Source: Puffinus mauretanicus (taxonomy: Eukaryota; Chordata; Aves; Procellariiformes; Procellariidae). Taken from it: a DNA stretch of 64,000 nucleotides. The stretch is taken from contig JAJKFH010000520.1 of the NCBI GenBank assembly GCA_023333565.1, forward strand, positions 248,001-312,000, written 5' to 3'. The position numbers and the translations under genes are program-made. Shown here piece after piece: positions 26,677-38,408 of this stretch (positions are counted from its first letter, which is position 1; each line of letters begins with the position of its first letter). A model generated the notes under the pieces. The model was not told the DNA's origin. It searched no databases and saw nothing but the letters and a program-made list of their open reading frames with translations.

Positions 26677-27585
26677 TATTTGTACTGAACTCCCCTACCT
26701 GTAACACATTAACAACAACTTTTCAGAAACAAATAGATGTGAAAGATAAATAAACCTTTTTTTTTCAATATGAAAAGAATACTGGATTATTGTTTGGCGT
26801 ATTATGTGCCTTACGATGTTAAGGAGGATGACTAACATGGCGTTTACCATATACTTGATCTCATTTTCATAGTTACCTGATGAGGGAGCCCTAGGCTTAC
26901 ATTTTCAAGTATCAGCCTACCATATTTTTAAACAAAATATTCTATCATATAGATTTTTTTTCCAATCCCATATTAGAATGAAAAATGAATTTATGTCTTT
27001 CAGTAAAAGAGTGCTTTAGCATCTCCTACTTGGCATATCCAGTAGATCTCAGCCCTGCTAACATTACTACTCAGGACTTTCAGCACAATTAATTCAAGGC
27101 TATCAATGTATTGTATCATGAAGGGCAAGTGTCATTTGCAAACTCAAGGGTAAACATGAGTGAGATTGGCTTAACCTCTTCTAATTTTGGCAATACAGAA
27201 TTTTCTCTCTACTCGCTGCCTGGCTTGGACAATAATCAGTAGAATTTACTCATATTTTATTTACCGCTTCTGCACTGGCAACTCCTGGCAGCTATGGTAA
27301 CAAAGGTGCCATCGCTAAACCCTTTTCCATGAATGCTCCAAACATCAGTCTCAAGCCTGCTTTGTCTCATGTGTTTTAAGAGGAGTTTATAAGAGATGTG
27401 ACATGGTGCTGACCAGTCAGCAGAGCACACAGGAGAGGACTGTCCGTATTATGAATTCTGATGCTACATTGCCATTCCCCAGAATTTAATCTTACTTGGG
27501 AAATGAAAGAGGGGACAGATTTTTGGCCAATGACACAAATCAAATGTAATGAAGAGAAAAATAAAATTTTATATTGGATTACTTG

Positions 27586-27619
27586 TTTTCTTTCTTTCTT
27601 TTTCTTTTTTTTTTTTTTC
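27586..27619. repeat. T-rich pyrimidine tract
   Basis: A run of TTTC units merges into an uninterrupted T run on the plus strand, which appears as an A-rich tract in the PDGFD pre-mRNA. It could be simple sequence or the tail of an unrecognised retrocopy. No retrocopy body is recognisable beside it. Confidence 0.85.
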
Positions 27620-28063
27620 AAGTCTCATTTTACTGCTGAATATGGAGACTTCAGATATAATGTTTTATTACAAACACATTAAAAAATCTCAGTATTGACA
27701 ATGAAAAGCTAGATCCATTTTCCTGCCAGCCTGTTTTAAGTATAGTCTTGTATTTAGGTCAAGACATTTTACAATTGAAAATTGTAAGGAGCTTATCTTG
27801 TACTTTCATCTTGGCAAGATGAGTTTGAAAGCAAGAAATGTTTCCCAACAGCTATCTCATGTGGTTACAACAACTGATGGCATATCCTGAATCTTTTCTC
27901 CTTAAAAACACACTAGCTGACTCCAGTATGAGTTGGATAAACACTTATTTCATCCTCTGCCAAAGGTGAATACATGGTTCCTCTGTGCAGGTGCCATTTT
28001 AGTGAGTTCGATTCACGTCATCCTATCAATCCATCCATGGGCAAAATATAAGAAATTACTTAC

Positions 28064-28123
28064 TGAGACAGAGCTTGTGACTGACTCCCAGTTGGTTTCT
28101 GAGGCTGCATGCTGGAAATCATC
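28064..28123 (-). CDS. PDGFD: PDGFD exon 4 (short hinge exon)
   Basis: This is a 60-nt exon of exactly 20 codons in phase 0 at both ends. It encodes the start of the hinge between the CUB and growth factor domains: Asp-Asp-Phe-Gln-His, then AASETNWESVTSSVS. The human counterpart reads very similarly. The exon was found by matching the ASETNWESVTSS stretch. It is bounded by a strong pyrimidine-rich acceptor (TTTTTCCCCTTAG) and the donor GTAAGT. It is one residue shorter than the human exon as I recall it, which has a run of three alanines where this sequence has two. Because the exon length is a multiple of three, skipping it would keep the frame. The hinge is expected to be flexible and poorly structured, so small length changes are plausible. 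Confidence 0.95.
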
Positions 28124-28305
28124 CTAAGGGGAAAAACCCACAGGAAAAATCACCATTAAGGCAATGTCCTAAATTTACTGCAGAACCTAAAAAATGTCTC
28201 AGCATTCAACATCTGTCACCTTTTTCAACCCTCTGTAATGCAAGACGCCCTTGCCATGTGTCATTCCTAAATAATGCTACTTGCATTCAGGTTCCTCCCT
28301 TTTCA

Positions 28306-28440
28306 TTGTTTACAAACTAGCTCCTTGTAAGCTTGCTGGGGCAAAGATAGGTATTATTATTATTTGTAATATGATATACGCTGCTTTGCATAGCAGGACC
28401 TAATCTGGTCAAGACCATTACATTTATCTTCCAACAAAAC
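28306..28440. repeat. Possible old sauropsid dispersed repeat
   Basis: The segment runs from CTCCTTGTAAGCTTGCTGGGG through TTTGCATAGCAGGACCTAAT to ACCATTACATTTA. Its layout matches the end of a widely scattered repeat I recall from turtle and other sauropsid genomes (a GGGGCAG... GCACAATGGG-type ending), but I cannot name the family. It lies about 180 bp upstream of exon 4 in gene direction. Confidence 0.4.
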
Positions 28441-29632
28441 ACTAAACACCACCCCTGTATGTGTACAATCAGAGTATTAATGCTGTTCCCCAAACTGATC
28501 CATTCTGGAAGAAATGTGGACACGCTAATATGCTGGTACTACTTAGCCAAGGTGAAAAGCAGGGTAATCTAATCCATTTGAAATGTAGTCCTAACGTGAC
28601 TGTGCTGTTTTTGGTGCTTGTGCTGAACAAGACTTGCTCATCTGTGCAGAGCACTGAATGGTACTATGTCCTTTACATCAAAAAACACAGCCACAGTACA
28701 TTCACATTAGAAGTGTCATTGCACAAAACCCCTGGGCATTTATGATTAATTTGAGCACAGGGATGGGATTCATCTCATCTACCTTTGGACATCTACAAAG
28801 CAAACATCTAATCTAGTCGCTCTTGTTTCCATTTACAGTCAACTTAAACTAGCATTTTTAGGGTGCAAATCATCTGATCTATTTTAGAAGCTTAATTTGG
28901 GATGACATTGCATCCCAAAAATGCTTTTTTCTCTCCATTGTCTATAAAGGGAGCCTGGGAGGACTAACTTAGATACAGATGTCAAAATTGTATATATTGA
29001 CATGGTCACCTGAATCCCAATCCACTTGTCTGATGAGTGATGGGCAATCATTACTTAAATAATGAAGAAGCTATTTCTTTAATCTTTTGGCAGTTTTACT
29101 AATTTCCAACTGGAATAATTAAACCATGAAAAATGGAAAAAAAGGCAGCATTACAGAATGGTTATTAAACACATGCAGTGAATAGCTAATGATCTGTATG
29201 AATAGGAAGGTAAGGAAAGTGGACTAAAGTGACAGCATACCAAGATTTTCATTTCTAATAACAGAATTTATAATGAAAGGATTTAAAGAAGATGGATCAA
29301 TGCCTGGGCTCACCATTTTACACTGACTTAGTATCTGTTATGCATTTTTTAGGCTGGCAACTGAAAGGGAAAATAGAAGTGTAGCTGCTCAGCTGATGCT
29401 CTCTAGACTCAATGCTGCATTGGACCATACATATATGCATATAATCAATTATTTCTTAGGAATGCAAAAGAGAAAATTGATCACATAATCTGCTAATTCA
29501 TCAGTAAAATTCTCCTTTACTCAAGAAGGAACAGAGCCGCTTTCAGATCCAGACTCGATGTACATGGTATTTTAATGTTTTTCATTTGCTATAGAAAAAC
29601 ACTCAATGTCCCAAAAGTCACAGGATTGTTTA

Positions 29633-29668
29633 TTCAATAGTTACTGTTTCTTCAATAGTTACTGTTTC
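29633..29668. repeat. Perfect 18-bp tandem duplication
   Basis: TTCAATAGTTACTGTTTC occurs twice with no spacer and no mismatch. This implies a recent duplication in intron 3. Confidence 0.95.
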
Positions 29669-31756
29669 TTCTTCCTTAAAATGTTCCTTTCTCTCAAATT
29701 TGAGGCAGCAAAACTGTAGTGATTTCTTCAGTACTTAAGATTAGTAGAAGTTAAGAAACCCCATCACACTATAGTGTCACTAAGCGACCACTGAAACTGC
29801 AGGGCTATTAAAACGTTAATAATTAAAGTGCTCATTTTCTTCTACAAATACAGAAGCAAAACATTATTGGTGAAATTTTTAATGCAGATTTTTTTTTATA
29901 AACAGTAAAGAGATCTGCAAATACTATGATGAGGTCATAAATAATTCAGGAGCAGTGGGCTACCTTGGCCATATTCTCTACACATTTGGTTGCCCGGTTC
30001 TTGACAAGCCACAATTTAAAATACATAAAAATGGATTTGAAAAGCTCATGAATCCTCTGGTAACGGAGGAAAACTTGGAAATCATTTCCTCTCTGTCATT
30101 AGCTTCCATTTAGCACTTCCAGAAAAAAGTGGCATTGAGTTCTGAGGCATTATTTTAAAACAGGAGCAATCTGCCTCATTGAATGTCTGGAGAAGACCGT
30201 AGACAAGGAATAATTTTGTGTTTGAAGTGGTGGTCCCCTTGTGTTATCCAATTGCAGACATCAAAACTGTTTCTTTAGTCCATGATTCTTTGAGATGGTA
30301 GATGCCAGGGAAGCCCTCCAAAACCCTGAGATAGACGTGTACCACCTGCTTCTTGGATCTCAAACCTGATGACTGCACATTTTGACACTGTGATTATATT
30401 TCATCTGCAGAAACTATTCAGAACTATATGGCTTTGTTCCACCATCACTCAAGGCAGCTGCAGTCATTCTTGGCTTCTCAGAGCTTTCAACCTCTACAGT
30501 TTGAAGATAATTATTATCTATGGCTTCTGCTTGTAGCTATTTCAAGTAATAATATCAAAGTGGTTCTCATCATTACAAAACCCTCTCCTCCTTTCTCACC
30601 ATTGTCCCTAGCAGAACCTGAAGGACAAATCTATTTTCAGTGCTATCTATTCAATTCATACTACCTTGTTTATATGAATTTGCATATGATCACTTGGCTG
30701 CTGTTTTCTCCATTACTTAAAATGACATTAAAACTTTTAGTTAAAACATAAAAAAAGATTACATCTTTTTTAACTGAATACTGGAACAACAGGGTGGTAA
30801 TAATTTGACTACATCACCCTGACAACAGTGCTTTTATTTTTGTGTGTGTGTCATGGTAACATAAAAACATTACATAAGACTTCAGCAAAGCATTGCATTA
30901 ACCGTTCTCCAAGCAGCAAAAATACAGGCAAAGCAACAGGGCTACCAACCACCTTCTGATAGCAGCTGCTTTTATTGAAGAAAAACGCCATCCATACCTC
31001 AACTTCCAAAATTACACCTCAGCATGACAAATCTTGAGTCAGTCCTTGGAGTTAAATATGTAGGACATTGATATATTGTTCTTGGCTCTGTTTCAGACAA
31101 AGATAAGCTCTCTCTCCTTTGCAGACTGCCTTGCCTACAGCCTGTCTCTCACCACTGATCTCCAGTAAGTGACAAGGAGTCACGGGGAATACTCTTTGTT
31201 TCACCTAGGGCTTTCACAAGTAGAGATCATGAGGCAAAATCACTGCTATCAAGGATATATGAGACTGCAGAGCCAGATAGCACTGGTTGCTGAGGAAGAT
31301 GGTTTGCAGGCTGGGGGTCCGTGACCTGCAGCAGCACAGGCTCTGCAGGCTCAAGCCATGGGGGTTTGGCAGGGTCATGGGGAGGCATCAGGAAGACACC
31401 AGGGATGAGGCTGGGAAGCTCGCCAGTTTGAGAAGCATGTTGTCCGTGACTCACCTTGCTGTACCACAAACATGGCAAAACATGTGAGTCCTCCCAGCCA
31501 TGCTGAATTACTGCCTGGTCCTCAAATTAAAAGCAAGAAGCACTTTCTAACATTTCTGTGGTTCTTCATTTTTTACATACTTTATCACTGTAGTCCAGTC
31601 TTTTGTCATCTTGGTGCTTGACATCTATATGCATAATGCCTGGGATAGGCAATAACCACCACAAGACGGAGACAACACACCGGCAACTCCCTCCGGTGAA
31701 AAGAAGCAGCCCCATATCTCTACAGGCTCCTCTCTGAACTTCTAATCTGCAGATCC

Positions 31757-31761
31757 CTGGG
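31757..31761. repeat. Target-site duplication, left copy
   Basis: CTGGG directly precedes the LTR terminus and is repeated exactly after its other end. Confidence 0.88.
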
Positions 31762-32353
31762 TGTCATGGTTTAACCCCAGCCGGCAACTAAGCCCCACCC
31801 AGCCGCTCGCTCACTCCCCCCTGGTGGGATGGGGGAGAGAATCGGAAGAGTAAAAGTGAGAAAACTCGTGGGTTGAGATAAAGACAGTTTAACAGGTAAA
31901 GCAAAAGCCGCGCACGCAAGCAAAGCAAAACAAGGAATCCATTCACTGCTTCCCATCGGCAGGCAGGTGTTCAGCCATCTCCAGGAAAGCAGGGCTCCAT
32001 CATGCGTAACGGTGACTTGGGAAGACAAATGCCATCACTCTGAATGTTCCCCTCTTCCTTCTTCCCCCAGCTCTATATGCTGAGCATGACGTCATATGGT
32101 ATGGAATATCCCTTTGGTCAGTTGGGGTCAGCTGTCCCAGCTGTGTCCCCTCCCATCTTCTTGTGCACCCCCAGCCTACTCGCTGGTGGGGTGGGGTGAG
32201 GAGCAGAAAAGGCCTTGACTCTGTGTAAGCGCTGCTCAGCAGTAACGAAAACATCCCTGTGTTATCAACACTGTTTCCAGCACAAATCCAAAACATAGCC
32301 CCATGCTAGCTACTATGAAGAAAATTAACTCTACCCTAGCCAAAACCAGCACA
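31762..32353 (-). mobile_element. Solo LTR of an avian ERVL-like endogenous retrovirus
   Basis: A 592-bp LTR sits alone with no internal viral genes on either side. Plus-strand ends are TGTCATGGTTTAACCCCAG and AAAACCAGCACA, giving the canonical TG...CA termini with imperfect inverted repeats. It is flanked by a perfect 5-bp target-site duplication, CTGGG, at 31757-31761 and 32354-32358. The length of the duplication suits ERVL-type integration. The family is common in Neoaves. I infer minus orientation, because on that strand a TGACGTCA site precedes a CATATAGAG TATA-like box, and the start TGTGCTGGTTTTGG is the form I recognise. No viral protein is encoded; open frames over it are incidental. 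Solo LTRs form by recombination between the two LTRs of a provirus. Confidence 0.9.
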
Positions 32354-32358
32354 CTGGG
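32354..32358. repeat. Target-site duplication, right copy
   Basis: CTGGG directly follows the terminal CACA of the LTR and matches the left copy exactly. Confidence 0.88.
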
Positions 32359-35300
32359 GTAATTGGATTTGGTTTGGTAAAAGATTATTTCTCTGCCAAA
32401 ACAACTATAAACTATGGCTAACAAAAGCTGAGGTGATGCTCTCCACTTCAGGGAGCAGGAAGGGTTCACAAAAGAGTTGTGGTTAAGAAGAGCCCAGACA
32501 GCATCCTAGAGTGACATTTAGGGCCTACCAAGTTTAGTAAGGTCCTATCCTGAAGGAGCAACCTTCTCCATTGTGACCTTGTCATGGGAGTGGAAGAGAA
32601 GTGAGGGGGAAAGGTAAAAATGTAGGCATGTTCTTGGGGCAAGTAAACATGAGAAAGAGGAAGAAAGAAACAAACAGAGGAAAAATGAACATAGAGAAGA
32701 TGAATGTGTTGGGCTCTGTCTGTGGCCACCTCATTTGTGGTATTTAGATGCCATAGCTATAAACTATACAACAGAGAAGCAGCTTCTAGAAGTTTGCAGA
32801 GGAACAGGGCTAAGGGATGTGCTGAGGCACAAAGCAGATTCTGCAAAACCAAATCAGAGGTGAAATGGGGCATGTTCAAAGAGGTCCAGTGCAGAAACAA
32901 AAAGAAGTCGGAATCTCTCACTGGAACATATGAATTAGGGTCTAGGACAATGGAAGGTCTGTAAGGAAAACCGAGGGTAAATTATAACTAAAAGAAAAAG
33001 AGATGAAATTATCTTAACATTTAAATTAATAAAAGGAAACTCAGTGATAGCTATTTTTGAACAGTAATCAACATGCATCTATTGCATTCAGAGCTGTTTG
33101 CTGACAAGTAGCTGATAAGCAGATAAACTTGTAGTGAGTAATAATAAATTATAATAATCTGGAAATAAGGTCTTTCTTTTTTTCCCTGTAACAAGCAATA
33201 GTACCAATATTTTCTCTGAACATTGAATTTATAGATAGTACATTTTAAATACAAAGCAACAGATATTTCAAGCAAATAAAACCCAAACTCAGAACATATT
33301 GTGTAACAGCAACGGCGTTAGGTAAGTAAGAGGCAAAAGAAAAGTCATAGTTCCATTTAAAAAAATGCTGTGATAAATACTCAAGTTTGTACACCTCCAC
33401 TGCGTAATTATAATTTCTCATGTGGCATTTTAGTACACTCCAATTTCTATTCTTAAAGATAAATAAACGTATAGAGATGTACATTTTTTCTTTTACCATA
33501 CTTTCAATCCATCACATTGCTAGGTTTCATTTTCATATCAGAATGATATTTATTACCCCTTGTCCTAAGGATGCTGAAAGATACCTATTTTCCTACTGCA
33601 GGCTACTCCTAGGAAGTCAGAGGCTGCATTTTTCTTACCTGCAGTAATGTCCAAACAACTGCTCTCTTCAGTTCTGGTGACCAGGCTTTAAATGATGAAT
33701 TTGGAAACCATGCAACAATGATTATTTGTAATCTGGAAATCATGCCTTGCAATGAAAGACTAAATGGAGGCCAGTGTCTTTCAAGAAGGTTAGAGGTACC
33801 TTAACCTTGTCTCTCCAGATAACAACCTGTAGTTAGCTACAAGAGGCCGTTACCAATGTTAACAAGCTCTTCTATCTAGCAGTGTAAGCATTTAACAAAA
33901 TCAGGTGGCTGTAATCTGAAGGCAGTAATCTTCAAACTGGAAGTACGAGCATATTTTACCACTAACGACAACTATTACTGGAACAGATAAGAAATGAACA
34001 AATAACTTTAACCATATTGAATTTTCCTTTCTATTTTTTGGTGTAGTCCCATAAAGGCAGGCCATCCATGACACCACTATTTTGAAGTCAGTAACAAAAG
34101 GTCAGACAGCCACCAAAGAGTGTCTGATCCCAAAAGTGATAGTATGATTCGTGCCCTTTAAAAAAAGATATAAATCCGAGTTGCCACTACATATCAGTAG
34201 CTACAACCTTATCAGTTATGACTAAGTTAATACTAGTGCAAAATGACATATAAAATCACTCTTGATTTGTTCTGACACATTTATTAGCTATAGCTGAATG
34301 GGAAGCATAAGATACTTAAAATTTCAAAAGTTTAAGGCTGTAATAATGATTTAGGTTAACTGCAGTTTGATCCATTTATTTATGAAAAGTCGAAGTAAAA
34401 CTGAAGCAGAAAAATGTATTTAATAACAGTTATGTTTGGTCAATACTCCTCTTCATCCTTTACCTAGTTGTAGAATTAGGCATTGCTGGGTGCATATTAT
34501 AACAGTGCCCAAGACATTGACATTTAAATGATCTCTCTAAAAGGTCAGGTAATACTTGCTCAAATGAGACGATAGCTATACCTTTGAAAACTCAGATGTC
34601 ATCTAACACTACACGGCCTGTGAGCACCCCGTTTGATGCTCATACCCACAAGAGAGTGCACAGGACTTCACTGCTGTGCTGTGCAAATTGTGCATTACCT
34701 TTAATTTTTCTATTTACCCAGAGGCCTGTTCTTATATCTCCATGCACAAGGGATTTCATTTGCTAATGGCTACTCTGGTGCACACTACAGTTAAGCAATT
34801 GTAAACAAAATATAAATCAACTAACATTCATTGTAAATACTCTGCAATTCCTCCTTTGCCATTTTTACCTGAATGGCAAATTTTACTTCTGCAATTAAAC
34901 ACTGGGACACAAAACTTGAAAGGCTCTTCCAGGTCGTCACTTCCAAACTCTTATTAGTTCAGGCAACTCCACCATCATAAACAGCTCACTGCCCATTTTG
35001 AACCTAGTTAGGTTTTCTTTGCTACTTCCAATCCCTCAGACTGGTTGGCTGTTTCCAAGCTAAATTTATCTTTATTGCACTTATGTAAGTGCCAGCTTTG
35101 TCCTTTTCTTCCTCTCCCGAGTTTGCTTCCTGCAGTACTTCTGAAGAGACGTTATATCTCCTCTCAGCATCCGTTTTATTACTCTAAGCAAGCCAAGTTG
35201 TCTTGGCCCTCAGTAAAAGATGTCCTCTTTTCCCCCGACTGTCCTGTACTTTTTCCCTGAATGCAGTCCAAGAAAGTTGCGGTTGCTCCATACTATGGGG

Positions 35301-38003
35301 ACTAAAGCTGTACAAAGTATTCCAGAAAAGATGCAACTACCACCTCATTGCGTAGTACACCCAGAAACCTCCTTCTCCCCTCTTTGTTCACCAGTGAGAT
35401 GCCATTTAACAGCAAATGTTTTTGTTATTAATCTCTAATGAGTGACCTCTTTGCTCTTTTTGGGCTGTTGCATTTCACTGCAAATCAATTATCCGGTGCT
35501 CAAGGTCACCCAGTTCTCCTCTCTGATATTCTGATTTTCCCATTCATGAGCAATGCACTTCAGCTCTGTGTGTGCTGCAAAAGCCATTAAAATGCTACTC
35601 TGATAGGTTGTGCTCTGGTCCCTAAAAAAACCCCAAAATAAAACCAATCATAAGACCAACCCTTTAGAAACTCCCATTAGCGAGCTCTCCCTGGCTGGCT
35701 GCTCTCTTTTGCATTACAGCCCCCTGTCTCCCCTTTGCCTGCCTCATGGCTCTTTTATTAATTGCCATCTCCTCCAGCGTGATTGTTTCCGGCATGGCAC
35801 CAGGTGAGATGCTCCTCTGAAGTCCAATTAGATTTGCTATACAGCATTTCCTTCCTCTCCAGACTATCCTCCAGTCTGGCATGAGCTCCTTTGATAAAGA
35901 GACATGGAGTTTTTTTTCTAGTTTCCTGTATCTTTAACCACCTTCTCTGCTGACAAGTTCCCCGTAAGCTGCCTAGGTCAGACTAATGAGCGTGCGGTTG
36001 CCCCGGCCACTCCTGCCATTGATGTTACAGACTGCCACTGCATTCGCCGTTTCCATGTGAGCCCTGGCTCACCGCACCTCACTCCAGGGATGCAAGCCAG
36101 GTGCCTCAAGCGAAGACTGTGGCTGCTCCCTGCTCCCGATATATTACTATTACATAGAAAAGGAGACTTGCTTTCAACAGTGACTCTTCATTGCCCTCTT
36201 CAGTGCCCATCTCTTGGCAGTGACAGTGCAGGATGCTGAAGGCAGTCGGGCTCCTTCCTCACCTCAGTGTCTAAGCACACCTGTGCCATGGTACCGGCCC
36301 AGTTTGCAGAGCTTGCTGGTCCCCCTCTGATGTCCCACGCTGGCTCTGCCAAGGCGGTGAGGAGCGGACATCAAGAGGGGTCCTGGTCAGTGTGATGCTG
36401 CATATCAAAATGGTGTTGGGGAGCTACTAGGTGGAAAACAGCTTTGGAGGAGTGACCCCAGGAGCCAAAAACTCGCTCCCAGGCAGAGTCCAGTGCCCTT
36501 GAGAGGACTTAGGTGAACTTCTGCCACGCTGACTGACAAGTTTTTGGAAGCAGCCTCCCTGGTAATAGGCAAATCTGCCCTGAGCAAAACTGAAAAAGCT
36601 GACACTTCACTTGCCCGGCAGTGTCCAGGTGGGCAAAAAAGTCTTTCAGAGTTAACAGAAGGCAGCGACAGCAGGTTATTTTGGGTCCTCCTTCTTGGCG
36701 TGATTCATACCAAACGGGAATGTACTGAGAGGTCCCAGTAGTAGGGTTAGAAGGGAAAACATTAATGAAAGAAAACCTCCTAGGAGCTAACTATTCCTTT
36801 TCTGTCTTCTGTCTCCTTGGGTTTCTACTTTTTTGTATAGTTTTAAGCACACTCTATAATCAGTGGAAAATAATCATTAACAAATACAGCCTGATTTCTT
36901 TTAATATTCCAAGTTTTCCATTGTTCTACTAGGAGGATCTGCTAAGTGCTCTGACATGCACACTCACATTTTCAGATGTGATTTGGGAGAAAGACAGGAG
37001 GAGTAATAATAATAATGAAAAACACTAATGGAGCTAAGCAAATTTAATTCCAAAGCTGAGGACACAATGTAAAAAAATACTGGTAAGGGACATTAGCTGT
37101 CCTAGCAGCAATCCCAGCCTATTGATTTTTTGTGAAGGATCCATTTGTTTTTGAGCTCTCTCCCAGAGGATGTCGTTTAATTCTGCAGTAAGCATGCAGC
37201 AGGAGCATGTGTTAGGTTTCACAGATAATGCAAAGCAAAACAATGTGTTCACCCTCCTGCTTTGACTGGAAGGCATTGTGTTTTCTAGGACAACAAAAAA
37301 GGACTGCTATACAAACTTTCTAAGATGACAACAATAATCATAAAAATAGCAAGAATACATAATCTCTGAAGAATACAAGAACCAGTTTCTCTTAGCTTTT
37401 CCAGGTTTTTGATGGGATCAAAAGCAGTTGATTTATTGCAAACAGCAAGGGATGCTGCTTATTTGGAATTTCTTTTAACTTGAATTTCATCAAACAGCTA
37501 GAGTAAGGAAAAGGAATCTATTCAGACTGGACTTCCAGCCCCAGACCTATTCTTAAACATTGTCATTGCTGTTAAAGCTAAATACAAGTACCTTAGGAAA
37601 TGCTTCTCATTTCTTTTTTGTGTTATTCTTACAAATGTCAATTTTAAGTAACACTATGAATGAAGACTAGACGAAAAGAAAACACCTTACATTTGCCCCA
37701 TTTTTGTAAACAATTTGACTAAACCATGTTACCAGTTTTGGGATCAGCTTACCAAAAGCCAGCCTGAGAAATCCTTCTAAACACCAAACTGAGACCATGA
37801 TCTCAGGACCAGGAAAGTGTGTACTGGGTCAAAATTAGTATATGACACATTTTATTTAAATTCTGACTAAATACAAGCATAACCAAATAGACTAAGGATG
37901 GCTGTAGAATTACAATAGGCTAAATATTTTTCAAGCAATGAAAATCAAGAGGAACAGTTTATTTCAGTTTTATACTAATGACCTGGAAAATGTCACAGAA
38001 GTT

Positions 38004-38055
38004 GAAGCTGGAAAAAAAAAAAATTAGAAGTTGGAAAAAAAAAAAAAAGAAGTTG
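38004..38055. repeat. Duplicated GAAGTTGG/poly-A unit
   Basis: GAAGCTGG or GAAGTTGG followed by 13-15 A residues occurs twice in a row, then a third GAAGTTG. This looks like a small slippage duplication in intron 3. Confidence 0.85.
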
Positions 38056-38350
38056 TAAACACCATTTAACACAAAGAAATATGCTGGAACTACCAGGTCA
38101 GAAGCAGAGGCAGAAAGAAAAATAAGCTTTCATTTAGAAGAATGTAAATGGAGAAAAAGGTACAAGCCACAAAGTCTACCTGATGGCACACATGGACTCA
38201 AAAAGGAAGTTGTGCCAACAGCCTGGGCTGAAAAAAGAAGAAAAACATGACACTAAACTGCAATGTGGCATGGTGGCACGGCACACAGGGCGACTTATGG
38301 CTTCATACACAGAGATCTCCCCCAGGGCATGGGGGGATGCTCTCCCCATA

Positions 38351-38408
38351 CCAAGGGGATACCACACCACCACAAATCACCAAGGGGACACCACACCACC
38401 ACAAGTCA
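38351..38408. repeat. 29-bp tandem duplication, two copies
   Basis: Two adjacent 29-bp units begin CCAAGGGGATACCACACC and CCAAGGGGACACCACACC and differ at two bases. The neighbouring DNA is also rich in CCACC and GGGG runs. It lies in intron 3 and causes overlapping His- and Thr-rich open frames with no biological support. Confidence 0.9.

Larger units (their letters stand above)
23395..28063 (-). other. PDGFD: PDGFD intron 4
   Basis: This 4.7-kb intron lies between exons 4 and 5. It contains a long pyrimidine tract at 27586-27619 and two weak MIR-like SINE matches near 26.5-26.7 kb. Open frames at 23.4-23.9 kb and 25.4-25.9 kb show no domain, no splice-supported structure and no start context worth noting. 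I see no other gene. Confidence 0.85.

Noticed and set aside
31771..32469. Several overlapping minus-strand open frames
   Set aside because: They lie over or next to the solo LTR, which is non-coding; no viral protein motif is present.
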